A stretch of 64,000 bases of DNA. Source: Acetivibrio clariflavus DSM 19732. Lineage in GTDB: Bacteria; Bacillota; Clostridia; Acetivibrionales; Acetivibrionaceae. A program made the position numbers and the translations under genes. Of the stretch, positions 36,251-46,039 are shown one piece after another. The stretch covers positions 4,030,118 to 4,094,117 of the forward strand of contig NC_016627.1 in assembly GCF_000237085.1 (NCBI RefSeq), in the 5' to 3' direction. Within the stretch, counting starts at the first letter, position 1, and each line of letters starts with the position of its first letter. The notes under the pieces are model-generated. The model ran no database searches. It was not told where the DNA came from and saw only the letters and a list, made by a program, of their open reading frames with translations.

Positions 36251-36351
36251 GTCGGTCTGTTAAAACAGACCGGAAATCAAAAAAATATATCTATTGGATG
36301 TCGAGAGTCAATATGAACTCACGTATGCTCACCCTTGACCTCCATCCAACA
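36251..36351. other. Two strong hairpins in gene-free DNA
   Basis: CGGTCTGTT/AACAGACCG (36253-36272, 2-nt loop) and a larger stem-loop closed by TTGGATG/CATCCAA (36294-36349) with an inner TCAA/TTGA. They lie in the 410-bp gap 36049-36458, which holds no gene. They could be a terminator plus a small RNA, or an element end. Confidence 0.35.
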
Positions 36352-36458
36352 GAGTATTCAAATTTAGATATTATATAAATCATAGAAAGGAAAATCTTAC
36401 TTAGAAAGGTTAAGAGTTTGTCTTGACAATGTCGGCCATTATACCTCGTTCTTTAAAA

Positions 36459-36878
36459 CTAATTTTTCCTCAAACTTGAGATTAAGAAAACTGAAATCAA
36501 GCCAAAAAACAAGGTCAATACGATGCCTGTGTTTTGTAACAGCGTATTTTCCAATATCTCCGGATTATTGGGATCATATCTGATATAAGCTGTATCACCG
36601 ACTTTTTTTTGAAAAATATCGAACTCCTGCTTTGTTGCCGTATATGATTTGCCATTTACATCGAATGAGTATGTAACCCAATATATCCAAGAGCCGTCAA
36701 TATTTGAATTATACTCCAAATCATTGGAAGCATTGACAACTGTAGCATTAGTACTTACATAATTTGCAGACTTCATTTTTTCGCTTACTACCATTCCTAT
36801 CGAAAAAAGAGTTGCAAGAATAGTTATAACAGCAATTATTATTCGCTTTTTTTTATCAACATACACAATGTATTCCAT
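36459..36878 (-). CDS. DUF3592 family membrane protein
   Basis: A 139-residue protein with an N-terminal and a C-terminal helix (IIIAVITILATLFSIGMVV and TGIVLTLFFGLISVFLI). Between them is the DUF3592 beta domain (WVTYSFDVNGKSYTATKQ, VGDTAYIRYDPNNPE). The start is ATG 36878; the ATG three codons earlier overlaps the GGGAG site. The function of the family is unknown. Confidence 0.75.
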   Translation of the reverse strand: MEYIVYVDKKKRIIIAVITILATLFSIGMVVSEKMKSANYVSTNATVVNASNDLEYNSNIDGSWIYWVTYSFDVNGKSYTATKQEFDIFQKKVGDTAYIRYDPNNPEILENTLLQNTGIVLTLFFGLISVFLISSLRKN

Positions 36879-36978
36879 ATAAAACATCTCCCTTAATTAT
36901 TTTTACTTTATTGTTGAATAAGTAAAATCTATTATGGAACTTTTTGTTCTTTTATTTTCCCTCTCCTATATAACTTTC

Positions 36979-37767
36979 TTAAACTTTACCTTTCCTATAT
37001 TCATAACTCAGCCAACCGTTCCATATCCTATCAAGCATATAGCCCGCAAATTCTTCTGCAAGTTCCTCATCTAAAGGCATTTTTACATCATTTCGATACT
37101 CTTTCGCAGCATTTGATATCAAATCCATATACTTCTCAGGAACATTAGCAATTCCCCAATGTCCGCCTTCCTCTTTCGACAAAACAAGGTTGTCCTCTAC
37201 ATATGCCAACACTCTGCATAAATTAAGAATAAAATATGTTGGATTATCAATAATTTCTGTTCTGGAACCTTTTATATCATTCCATATGCTATCAAAATAG
37301 TCCTCTTTGCTGATAGTTGAAAATACATTCTTTATTTCTTTGCCATAGATAGTTTTTCCTCTATGTCGGATAACAGTAAAATGCGCTGCTAAATCTTTGT
37401 CTGTTCCCTTCATTTTCTCTACATATTCATCAGGATTTGCCTTGTACCACTCGAGATGTGCAATGGAAAAGTGCAGTTCAAAGGGTGTAGGATAAACAAA
37501 GGGATTACATACAGCTTCTTTCACAATGCTAATCTCTATTCCCTTAGCCGGTGCTTCCTTATTTAATTTCATTACCATATCCATATATTCACGCTTGATT
37601 TCCTTTGATAGTTCACTCTTTACTACAACTATAAGATCTATATCACTTTTTCCGGCATTAAAGCATCCCATAGCTGCAGAACCATGTAAATATATCCCGA
37701 CCAAATTATCTCCCAAAATTGCTATATTTTGTTGAACAAATCGCTCCAATAAATCGCAACTATTCAT
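36979..37767 (-). CDS. Aminoglycoside-type nucleotidyltransferase (NTP-transferase plus DUF4111), module copy 1
   Basis: A 262-residue protein of the AadA/ANT(9) type: polymerase-beta-like fold with VGIYLHGSAAMGCFN and catalytic KSDIDLIVVV, then an alpha-helical DUF4111 domain (HFTVIRHRGKTIYGKE, GHWGIANVPEKYMDLI). Such enzymes transfer AMP to aminoglycosides, but many chromosomal homologues have unknown substrates. AAGGA precedes the ATG. It follows the large exported protein by about 100 nt on the same strand. A near-identical 5' part recurs at 42793-43325 and a trace at 51677-51710. Confidence 0.85.
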   Translation of the reverse strand: MNSCDLLERFVQQNIAILGDNLVGIYLHGSAAMGCFNAGKSDIDLIVVVKSELSKEIKREYMDMVMKLNKEAPAKGIEISIVKEAVCNPFVYPTPFELHFSIAHLEWYKANPDEYVEKMKGTDKDLAAHFTVIRHRGKTIYGKEIKNVFSTISKEDYFDSIWNDIKGSRTEIIDNPTYFILNLCRVLAYVEDNLVLSKEEGGHWGIANVPEKYMDLISNAAKEYRNDVKMPLDEELAEEFAGYMLDRIWNGWLSYEYRKGKV

Positions 37768-37866
37768 ATCTTTTGACCATCCTTATTCTTTAGCAAAGCC
37801 AGCATTCGAACTAATGTCAGGTTTATAAAAACTCTAATTTTATACTTTAATGTAATTGTTTTCTTT

Positions 37867-40467
37867 TCAGCGCCCAATTACAGGGTTTTGATCGTCATAA
37901 AGATTCCCTTTTACTGTTACCTCAATTGCATCAAAATTGTATACTCCTTTTAATGTGCCAAGTTTTTTAAATTCACTGTTTGCTTCAGACAGTGCAATAT
38001 CCCCAATCCACGCTGCTACCGTATATTTTCCGTCCGGCATGTTTATATACGTATATAACTTTCTGTTTTCAGGATTAATTTTTATGGTAACTGTTGTTTT
38101 TTCGGTTATTTTGTATATCTTCTGTCCGTCTTTTATGTATTCTCTGTATTTATACTTATCCCTGCTCTCAAGCGTCCCCGACTCCTCATATCCCTCAAGT
38201 ATGGCTTTAAAGTATTCATGGGTGTATTCGCCGCTTTTTTCACTGTGTTTCAATTCCTCATAATCTCTGGTGTAATTCGTCTTCTCTACGTAAAGCATCT
38301 TCACACCGTCAACTCCGGTCGGATCTTTTGCTGTTAATGCAGCAGGACGTCTCGCATAACTGTTCCCGCTTTTGGTCAGTAACTCATTTTGCAGATTTAC
38401 CGGTTGATTATTGCTGTTTATATACATTAAATCCGTCTCATACCTGAAAGAATTGATAACTGCTTCCACCAGTTCTTTATGGTCTTCGGTTTCATCGTTC
38501 GTCGGTTTGTATGTGATTGTTTCAACAGTAAATGTATATGTTCCTGTAGGATTTAAATAATATCCTGACTTAATGGGATAATCCACATTCTTAAATATTA
38601 TATCCGATGCAAAGACAGCTTTGTCATATTCGGATTTTCTGTAATCCATACTTCTTGCAGCTTCACGGCTTCTTTTGTATTCGTTTTCCATAGTACTTAA
38701 AACATTCCATTTAATTATAGCGCTATTCTGTTGTGTAAATGTCCTTTTATAACGTCCCGGTACTGCTGTCCATCCATATAGTGAGCCATCTACATCCTGG
38801 TGACACATCCAGCGTACCACATCCAATTCATAGGGTTCGCTTGTCCACCACAAATTTTTTATTAAATAGTTCGGTGTATTATTCTCTATTTTATTCTCAA
38901 AAGTCTTTGCCGGTATTACAGGCTTGCCGTTGTATATTCTAGTCGTTATGTTTTTTGTATCGGTACCGGAATCAAAATCCGCACTGGTAATACCTGTTCT
39001 CGTTTCTGTGTATGTACTGCCATCCTCATTGGTTCTGGTAACGGTGTATATGTAATTGGCATATGCTCTTCCCCCAAAGCTAATTGCCCCAACGGCTGTT
39101 TTTGCAGCCGGGCCGTCCAGCCATTTTCTTTCCATGGGATTGTCATAGCTATTGCTGTTTGAATCATATGTAGCATCTTTTCTATGTATTGTTGTGCTAA
39201 TTTCCGGATACTTTATTATGTTACCTGCCGGTTCATTCACTTTTATTGTTTGATTTTCAAATCCTCTGAACAAATTAACAGAGTCATTGTATATATTTAA
39301 TGTTCCCCAGGCATTTCCGGTCAATTTTCCATTTGGCGCCGACAGTTTTGCAGTTATAGCCCTACCGTCAGCTAAAGGAAAATTAACTTTTCTGCTCAAT
39401 ATATTGTAGTCAAGTTCTATATCTCCAAAGGTGTTAATTTTTATTGCCGGTGTTATCACTGCATTTAAAACATTATTGTCAAGATAAGTTTCTGCTGGGT
39501 TCACTCCTTCTTTATTTATCTCAAACTTAATGTTTACTTCATGTTCCGGCATTTCAAATTCTGCAAAAAGTGCAGTTTCACCATTAGCAGATAGTTCAAT
39601 TTTGCCGGTATCCTTCTCCACATAGCCATAATACTTTACCGAAGGTACCGGCTTATTTGTTGCTTTATCTGTTATCTCCCATTTGAATTCCGGCGCACTT
39701 CCGTCGGCTTCAGTCAAGTCTCTTTTGAATGTAGATTTAACTTGTACAAGTACTTGTACTTTTTTACCTGCTGCAACACTTGACGGTATTTCTTCAAATT
39801 GAACACTGAGGTCACCCCTAAGTCCTTCCGGTGACAGCGGTACAGTCAAATAGTTTTTGCCGTCGTTATGAAACATTATACCACATCCCCAGCTTACGCT
39901 TGTGGGCGGTTGGTATATGTGAACATATTTGTGCCATTGTCTTTCGGCAATTTTGTCGTCGGGAAAGTCCAGTAGAGAACCGTCGGGATTTTTTCTTGAT
40001 ATTAGTTTTAGCCCTAATCTTATGCTTTCCTCATATATTGGGTTGTTGTTGAATATTCCTTCATCCTGAACTTCTGGTCTCATTTCAGTAAGTTCATTTC
40101 TTTTTGGGTTTATTATCCATTCCCTATTCCATAATCCTGTTGCTGAAGTTATATCATTAGGAAATAAATAGTTAGTAAACTTGGCATCATTCATTGTATA
40201 TCCCAAATATCTATATCTATCGTTTTTAAAGTCTCCGTGAGGTTGTCCATAAACAATATAGTTTCTATAACCAGTTAAATACTTACTATTAGATAACTTC
40301 TTCCCATTTTTGTTTACTTCGTCAAAATAATCTTCTTCACATATTCCCATTGAAACGATTTCTTTATTTGCTAATTCTACAAGTTTTAATCTACTTATGT
40401 CTTCTGCATAAATTGAAGTATAAAATATTAATAGGAATATCAAAGCAAAAGAAATAATATATCTCAT
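37867..40467 (-). CDS. Large exported protein of the three-copy module, copy 1
   Basis: An 866-residue protein with a signal peptide (MRYIISFALIFLLIFYTSIY). It possibly belongs to a DUF-type clostridial family; I do not recognise the fold for certain. Residues about 1-145 differ from the other copies; from IYEESIRLGLKLISRKN onward it is nearly identical to copies 2 and 3. Visible features are a conserved SWGCGIMFHNDGKNYLTVPL region, beta-rich CARDB-like segments (LSVQFEEIPSSVAAGKKVQV) and aromatic motifs (NLWWTSEPYELDVVRWMCH). I start at ATG 40467, which overlaps the stalk gene's stop as ATGA and follows AAGGAG by 9 nt; the TTG at 40491 would spoil the signal peptide. It is probably secreted or surface-bound. 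Confidence 0.85.
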   Translation of the reverse strand: MRYIISFALIFLLIFYTSIYAEDISRLKLVELANKEIVSMGICEEDYFDEVNKNGKKLSNSKYLTGYRNYIVYGQPHGDFKNDRYRYLGYTMNDAKFTNYLFPNDITSATGLWNREWIINPKRNELTEMRPEVQDEGIFNNNPIYEESIRLGLKLISRKNPDGSLLDFPDDKIAERQWHKYVHIYQPPTSVSWGCGIMFHNDGKNYLTVPLSPEGLRGDLSVQFEEIPSSVAAGKKVQVLVQVKSTFKRDLTEADGSAPEFKWEITDKATNKPVPSVKYYGYVEKDTGKIELSANGETALFAEFEMPEHEVNIKFEINKEGVNPAETYLDNNVLNAVITPAIKINTFGDIELDYNILSRKVNFPLADGRAITAKLSAPNGKLTGNAWGTLNIYNDSVNLFRGFENQTIKVNEPAGNIIKYPEISTTIHRKDATYDSNSNSYDNPMERKWLDGPAAKTAVGAISFGGRAYANYIYTVTRTNEDGSTYTETRTGITSADFDSGTDTKNITTRIYNGKPVIPAKTFENKIENNTPNYLIKNLWWTSEPYELDVVRWMCHQDVDGSLYGWTAVPGRYKRTFTQQNSAIIKWNVLSTMENEYKRSREAARSMDYRKSEYDKAVFASDIIFKNVDYPIKSGYYLNPTGTYTFTVETITYKPTNDETEDHKELVEAVINSFRYETDLMYINSNNQPVNLQNELLTKSGNSYARRPAALTAKDPTGVDGVKMLYVEKTNYTRDYEELKHSEKSGEYTHEYFKAILEGYEESGTLESRDKYKYREYIKDGQKIYKITEKTTVTIKINPENRKLYTYINMPDGKYTVAAWIGDIALSEANSEFKKLGTLKGVYNFDAIEVTVKGNLYDDQNPVIGR

Positions 40468-41234
40468 TGCAGTTCTACTCCTTCTTTCCAAACTTGCAAT
40501 AAAATCTCCATACCAGATGCTCTTGCTGTAACTACTTTATTTTTTATATAAAATTTTTTTCTAGGCAATTCATCCCATCTTGACTTTTTTCCTCTTAGAT
40601 AGTTAAATACTTCTTTTGCAATTTCTTCTCCATAAACTTCCGCAAATATTTTTTCTGCTGCATCATATCTCAAATTTAAAATATCAATATCTGAAGTCCA
40701 AATAATTGATATTTCGTATTCAACATCTACAACATCAGTTTCAACCTTAATCCAGCCATACACCGGATCCTTCGTAGCCTGTGGTGTAGGTACTGCTTTG
40801 TTCTCCGTATCAATATACACTGTCTTGATTACACTATCCCAGCGAACAGTCGCGCCAAATGCTTCAGCCACATATCTTGCCGGTACATAAGTTCTGTCCT
40901 CATGTAACAATGCTGCGGTATCCATTTGTAGAATCTTGCCGTCCAGTTCATATTCCTTCTTTCCTATATAAAGAACTAACTTCTTATTCCCTTTTACAAA
41001 AACTGCTTTCTGTGCTGCACCATCCCATGTAACGGTTGCCCCCAGTCTTTCTCCTATAAATCTTGCCGGTACTTGTGTTCTGCCATTCGAATCTATAAAA
41101 GGCTGGGCATCAGGAAAAAACAATCTATCTCCATCTACTACTATACGAAGAGGCATATCGCCAAAAACATTCCATACTGAAAAAAATCCTGTCATAAACA
41201 ATGCCGCAACAATAAGCACTGTAAACTTTTTCAT
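40464..41234 (-). CDS. Secreted stalk-domain protein of the module, copy 1
   Basis: A 256-residue protein with a signal peptide (MKKFTVLIVAALFMTGFFSV) and two copper-amine-oxidase-N units (QVPARFIGERLGATVTWDGA and YVPARYVAEAFGATVRWDS). The C-terminal domain of about 95 residues (VEYEISIIWTSDIDILNL...QVWKEGVELQ) is the variable part among copies. GAGGAGGAT lies 8 nt upstream of ATG 41234. The stop overlaps the next gene's start by 4 nt, so translation is probably coupled and the two products may form a pair. Confidence 0.88.
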   Translation of the reverse strand: MKKFTVLIVAALFMTGFFSVWNVFGDMPLRIVVDGDRLFFPDAQPFIDSNGRTQVPARFIGERLGATVTWDGAAQKAVFVKGNKKLVLYIGKKEYELDGKILQMDTAALLHEDRTYVPARYVAEAFGATVRWDSVIKTVYIDTENKAVPTPQATKDPVYGWIKVETDVVDVEYEISIIWTSDIDILNLRYDAAEKIFAEVYGEEIAKEVFNYLRGKKSRWDELPRKKFYIKNKVVTARASGMEILLQVWKEGVELQ

Positions 41235-41459
41235 GATAAATCCTCCTCTCAAATATATATCAATAAAAATTATTTTCTTTGTCACACAACATTTAAATTA
41301 TTCTCCAATAAATTCTACTTTTTATATCGTCAAGAATAATACCACATTTTACGTATTATTATATCTTTAACCAATTTCACCAAACAAGTCTTAATAAACT
41401 GCTTTTTATGTTTGAATTACAGCTGTACGTCCTTTTTTTCTAGATTATGGTAGAAAAAC

Positions 41460-41487
41460 CTCTCGAACCTGTATTGCTACAGTAGAG
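41460..41487 (-). terminator. Cassette-type terminator hairpin
   Basis: On the minus strand CTCT-a-CTGTA-GCAA-TACAG-...-AGAG is followed by a T-run. The CTGTA/TACAG core is shared with the hairpins at 59825 and 62055 after toxin-immunity pairs, and a degraded version lies at about 47036. Confidence 0.55.
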
Positions 41488-41644
41488 ATAAGTAATTGAT
41501 TCTGTCAATTAATCCATTGTACTGCAAACCAGAAAATCTTGAATTTCTCTGTGGTGCAGCTTAATAAAGGTTTCAACGCTTCTACTAATTCAGATAAAGG
41601 TATAAATATTTTTCATGGCTTTTTCAGAACCGCATTATCCTATT

Positions 41645-41811
41645 TTTCCCTTTTATCAGATACAGCCCTATAATACTCCTTAGATATTTTATAGTTTGTA
41701 TTTAGGACTGGTAATAGCATAGCCACCGGTATTGTCATAACTATAAAGTTGTACACACCTGTTTTGTAATACACTACTCCTTCAAAATAATTGTAATTTA
41801 CTGCTGACATT
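41645..41811 (-). pseudogene. Duplicate fragment of a membrane-protein C-terminus
   Basis: This matches 47200-47370 almost exactly (peptide MTIPVAMLLPVLNTNYKISK) but is cut at both ends and has a TAG where the other copy reads GKK. The surrounding 41235-41815 is a duplicate of 46807-47385, so module copies 1 and 2 were duplicated with their upstream DNA. From 41816 to 42261 I see no supportable gene. Confidence 0.6.
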
Positions 41812-42261
41812 CAAATAGAATTACAATTAAATACAGATGTATTTCTTCCATTAGAATATCTTTCAAGAGAAGCATAGTTCATTGTGAACAGAAATAATAT
41901 TTATTTTTAAATGGTATTTTTTAAATTTTTTCTTTATTTGATCCTATAAACAACGTGAATAAAAAATCGCAGCTAATAGTAATCCAAAAGAACTTAAAAC
42001 AAAACTTGTCAGTTCTTCCTTAATCTCTTCAATAGATTCTTAATAAGGCTGAATAGTTTCTTCATTTTGGCAAACCATAAACGTCTTTTACATCTTGCTT
42101 TTATCTTCAAAAAACTTGGATATCTTCTTTATATTCCTTTCATAACGACATTATATAACATCTCCCTGTAATACAAAACATTAGCAAGTATCAGACCAAG
42201 TATAAAAATATCTTGTAAATGATTGTTTTACTTCATTTAAATTTACATCAGCATTTCATGC

Positions 42262-42287
42262 TCATAAAAAAAGCCCCAAAGGGCTTT
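42262..42287 (-). terminator. Rho-independent terminator
   Basis: AAAGCCC (42270-42276) pairs with GGGCTTT (42281-42287); on the minus strand it is followed by seven T. It lies downstream of the lipoprotein fossil. Confidence 0.8.
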
Positions 42288-42407
42288 ATAATCACATCAA
42301 TCCAGATTCCATATCTCATCAGAAAAAGCGTCTATGTACTGCTTAATGAAATTGGTGTCAAAGTCATATCATTAGTTACAAACCTTATTAGTTACATCAA
42401 TTTATCT

Positions 42408-42792
42408 TCAGTCATTGCTGTCAGAGCTTTCCTGCCAACTGTTAAAACTTTTTTCTAAATCTTTTTTCACCGTAACTAAACCTCCCAATACTGCATCCTG
42501 AAACTCTTCATCGACCTCTATTTTCCAACTGTTTTCATGCCTGGACAGTTTGTCGTTTTGTTGTCTTCTCTATTTAATAAGTCTATAAATATTTGTTTTG
42601 TCTCAGCATTCTTTTCTTCTTCACTCTTCTCATTTTCTCCTGAAAAAGAGTTTTGGAATGCAATAGCCAGTCCTCTCAGGAGATATTCCCCTATAATTTC
42701 AGACATATCTATGTTGGTTATTTCTGTCTTTACCGTAGCAGTGTTTCCTTTCTTAGCGGAAGATATAACTTTGAAACTCAATTTGTTCAATA
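42408..42792 (-). pseudogene. C-terminal fossil of a DUF5105/DUF4878-like lipoprotein, frameshifted
   Basis: The minus strand reads FKVISSAKKGNTATVKTEIT through FIDLLNREDNKTTNCP, then switches frame to HENSWKIEVDEEFQDAVLGG and ends at TGA 42408. The pattern (ATVKTEITNIDM, NSWKIEVDEE) resembles small secreted clostridial lipoproteins of the DUF5105/DUF4878 kind. Its 5' side is joined directly to the nucleotidyltransferase fragment. Confidence 0.6.
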
Positions 42793-43325
42793 TATGTTGG
42801 ATTATCAATAATTTCTATTCTCGCGCCTTTAATATCATTCCATACGCTATCAAAATAGTCCTCTTTGCTGACACTTGAAAACACATTCTTTATTTCTTCG
42901 CCATAGATAGTTTTTCCTCTATGTCGAATAACTGTAAAATGCGCTGCCAAATCTTTGTCTGTTCCTTTCATTTTATCTACATATTCATCCGGGTTTGACT
43001 GGTACCAGTTTAAATGAGCAATAGAGAAGTGCAATTCGAAAGGTGTGGGATATACAAACGGTTTACACACTGTCTCTCTAACGATGCTAATCTCTATTCC
43101 CTTCGCCGGTGCTTCATTATTTAATTTCACTACCATATCCATATATTCACGCTTGATTTCTTTTGGAAGTTCACTTTTTACAACAACTATAAGATCTATA
43201 TCGCTCTTTTCGGCATTGAAGCATCCCATAGCTGCAGAACCATGTAAATATATTCCGACTAAATTATCTCCCAAAATTGCTATATTTTTTTGAACAAAGC
43301 GTTCCAATAAATCACAACTATCCAT
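42753..43325 (-). pseudogene. Nucleotidyltransferase, module copy 2, 3'-truncated
   Basis: The first 178 residues (MDSCDLLERFVQKNIAILGD to EIIDNPTY) match copy 1 at over 90%. Then the frame runs into unrelated DNA (IEQIEFQSYIFR-stop) at a junction near 42792, losing most of the DUF4111 domain. The NTP-binding part (HGSAAMGCFNAEKSDIDL) is intact, but activity is unlikely. Confidence 0.8.
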
Positions 43326-43426
43326 ATTTTTTATTCATCCCTATTCTTTAACAAATCCAACATTCAAATTAATATCAGGCTTTATAAATAACTTTATTTT
43401 CATACTTTAACATAACTGTTTTCTTT

Positions 43427-46039
43427 TCAGCGTCCAATTACGGGGTTTTGGTCGTCATAAAGATTCCCTTTTACTGTTACCTCAATTGTATCAAAATTGT
43501 ATATTCCTTTTAAAGTGCCAAGTTTTTTAAATTCACTGTTTGCTTCAGACAGTGCAATATCACCAATCCACGCTGCTACCGTATATTTTCCGTCCGGCAT
43601 GTTTATATACGTATATAACTTTCTGTTTTCAGGATTAATTTTTATGGTAACTGTTGTTTTTTCGGTTATTTTGTATATCTTCTGTCCGTCTTTTATGTAT
43701 TCTCTGTATTTATACTTATCCCTGCTCTCAAGCGTCCCCGACTCCTCATATCCCTCAAGTATGGCTTTAAAGTATTCATGGGTGTATTCGCCGCTTTTTT
43801 CACTGTGTTTCAATTCCTCATAATCTCTGGTGTAATTCGTCTTCTCTACGTAAAGCATCTTCACACCGTCAACTCCGGTCGGATCTTTTGCTGTTAATGC
43901 AGCAGGACGTCTCGCATAACTGTTCCCGCTTTTGGTCAGTAACTCATTTTGCAGATTTACCGGTTGATTATTGCTGTTTATATACATTAAATCCGTCTCA
44001 TACCTGAAAGAATTGATAACTGCTTCCACCAGTTCTTTATGGTCTTCGGTTTCATCGTTCGTCGGTTTGTATGTGATTGTTTCAACAGTAAATGTATATG
44101 TTCCTGTAGGATTTAAATAATATCCTGACTTAATGGGATAATCCACATTCTTAAATATTATATCCGATGCAAAGACAGCTTTGTCATATTCGGATTTTCT
44201 GTAATCCATACTTCTTGCAGCTTCACGGCTTCTTTTGTATTCGTTTTCCATAGTACTTAAAACATTCCATTTAATTATAGCGCTATTCTGTTGTGTAAAT
44301 GTCCTTTTATAACGTCCCGGTACTGCTGTCCATCCATATAGTGAGCCATCTACATCCTGGTGACACATCCAGCGTACCACATCCAATTCATAGGGTTCGC
44401 TTGTCCACCACAAATTTTTTATTAAATAGTTCGGTGTATTATTCTCTATTTTATTCTCAAAAGTCTTTGCCGGTATTACAGGCTTGCCGTTGTATATTCT
44501 AGTCGTTATGTTTTTTGTATCGGTACCGGAATCAAAATCCGCACTGGTAATACCTGTTCTCGTTTCTGTGTATGTACTGCCATCCTCATTGGTTCTGGTA
44601 ACGGTGTATATGTAATTGGCATATGCTCTTCCCCCAAAGCTAATTGCCCCAACGGCTGTTTTTACCGCCGGTCCGTCCAGCCATTTTCTTTCCATGGGGT
44701 TGTCATAACTATTGCTGTTTGAATCGTATGTAGCATCTTTTCTATGTATTGTTGTGTTAATTTCCGGATACTTTATTATGGTACCTGCCGGTTCATTCAC
44801 TTTTATTGTTTGATTTTCAAATCCTCTGAACAAATTAACAGAGTCATTGTATATATTTAATGTTCCCCAGGCATTTCCGGTCAATCTTCCACTTGGTGCC
44901 GACAGTTTTGCAGTTATAGCCCTACCGTCAGCTAAAGGAAAATTAACTTTTCTGCTCAATATATTGTAGTCAAGTTCTATATCTCCAAAGGTGTTAATTT
45001 TTATTGCCGGTGTTATCACTGCATTTAAAACATTATTGTCAAGATAAGTTTCTGCTGGGTTCACTCCTTCTTTATTTATCTCAAACTTAATGTTTACTTC
45101 ATGTTCCGGCATTTCAAATTCTGCAAAAAGTGCAGTTTCACCATTAGCAGATAGTTCAATTTTGCCGGTATCCTTCTCCACATAGCCATAATACTTTACC
45201 GAAGGTACCGGCTTATTTGTTGCTTTATCTGTTATCTCCCATTTGAATTCCGGCGCACTTCCGTCGGCTTCAGTCAAGTCTCTTTTGAATGTAGATTTAA
45301 CTTGTACAAGTACTTGTACTTTTTTACCTGCTGCAACACTTGACGGTATTTCTTCAAATTGAACACTGAGGTCACCCCTAAGTCCTTCCGGTGACAGCGG
45401 TACAGTCAAATAGTTTTTGCCGTCGTTATGAAACATAATGCCACATCCCCAGCTTACGCTTGTGGGCGGTTGGTATATGTGAACATATTTGTGCCATTGT
45501 CTTTCGGCAATTTTGTCGTCGGGAAAGTCCAGTAGAGAACCGTCGGGATTTTTTCTTGATATTAGTTTTAGCCCTAATCTTATGCTCTCTTCATATATTG
45601 GGTGGTTATCAAAGGTATCCAATTCACTAATTAATTCTTTCCTATTCATCGTTAACGAATTATTTAATGGCATTTCAATCCAATTTCTATTCCACAATCC
45701 AGTTTTAGAAGTTACATCATTAGGAAACAAATAATTTGTGAACTCAGCATCCATCATTGTGTATCCCAAATAACGGTACCTATTTTCCCTGAAATCACCA
45801 TGCGGTTCTCCATATACAATATAGTTTCTATATCCTCTTAAATGCTCATTTTCTGACAAAGGCTTTCCAGCTATATTGAAATCTTTACTAAAGTACTCTT
45901 CGCCAAAAAGTCCTAAATTTATTATTTCCTTATTTGCCATATCAACTAGTTCTTTTGGACTTAAATTGAATTCTTTAGCTTTTATACAATTTGGTAATAT
46001 TAAGATTAAGATGAGTATAAAAGCAATTATTCGTTTCAT
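43427..46039 (-). CDS. Large exported protein of the module, copy 2
   Basis: An 870-residue protein with signal peptide MKRIIAFILILILILPNCIK. The first 150 residues are its own version (KEFNLSPKELVDMANKEI, LISELDTFDNHPIYEESI); the remaining 720 differ from copy 1 at only a handful of positions, and long stretches of DNA are identical. The ATG at 46039 overlaps the stalk stop as ATGA, after AAGGAG. A duplicated upstream region shows that the whole unit was copied and then homogenised outside the junction. Confidence 0.85.
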   Translation of the reverse strand: MKRIIAFILILILILPNCIKAKEFNLSPKELVDMANKEIINLGLFGEEYFSKDFNIAGKPLSENEHLRGYRNYIVYGEPHGDFRENRYRYLGYTMMDAEFTNYLFPNDVTSKTGLWNRNWIEMPLNNSLTMNRKELISELDTFDNHPIYEESIRLGLKLISRKNPDGSLLDFPDDKIAERQWHKYVHIYQPPTSVSWGCGIMFHNDGKNYLTVPLSPEGLRGDLSVQFEEIPSSVAAGKKVQVLVQVKSTFKRDLTEADGSAPEFKWEITDKATNKPVPSVKYYGYVEKDTGKIELSANGETALFAEFEMPEHEVNIKFEINKEGVNPAETYLDNNVLNAVITPAIKINTFGDIELDYNILSRKVNFPLADGRAITAKLSAPSGRLTGNAWGTLNIYNDSVNLFRGFENQTIKVNEPAGTIIKYPEINTTIHRKDATYDSNSNSYDNPMERKWLDGPAVKTAVGAISFGGRAYANYIYTVTRTNEDGSTYTETRTGITSADFDSGTDTKNITTRIYNGKPVIPAKTFENKIENNTPNYLIKNLWWTSEPYELDVVRWMCHQDVDGSLYGWTAVPGRYKRTFTQQNSAIIKWNVLSTMENEYKRSREAARSMDYRKSEYDKAVFASDIIFKNVDYPIKSGYYLNPTGTYTFTVETITYKPTNDETEDHKELVEAVINSFRYETDLMYINSNNQPVNLQNELLTKSGNSYARRPAALTAKDPTGVDGVKMLYVEKTNYTRDYEELKHSEKSGEYTHEYFKAILEGYEESGTLESRDKYKYREYIKDGQKIYKITEKTTVTIKINPENRKLYTYINMPDGKYTVAAWIGDIALSEANSEFKKLGTLKGIYNFDTIEVTVKGNLYDDQNPVIGR

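Noticed and set aside
42219-42458. Rightward 79-codon frame
   Set aside because: It contains a leftward terminator and runs opposite the lipoprotein fossil; no ribosome site.
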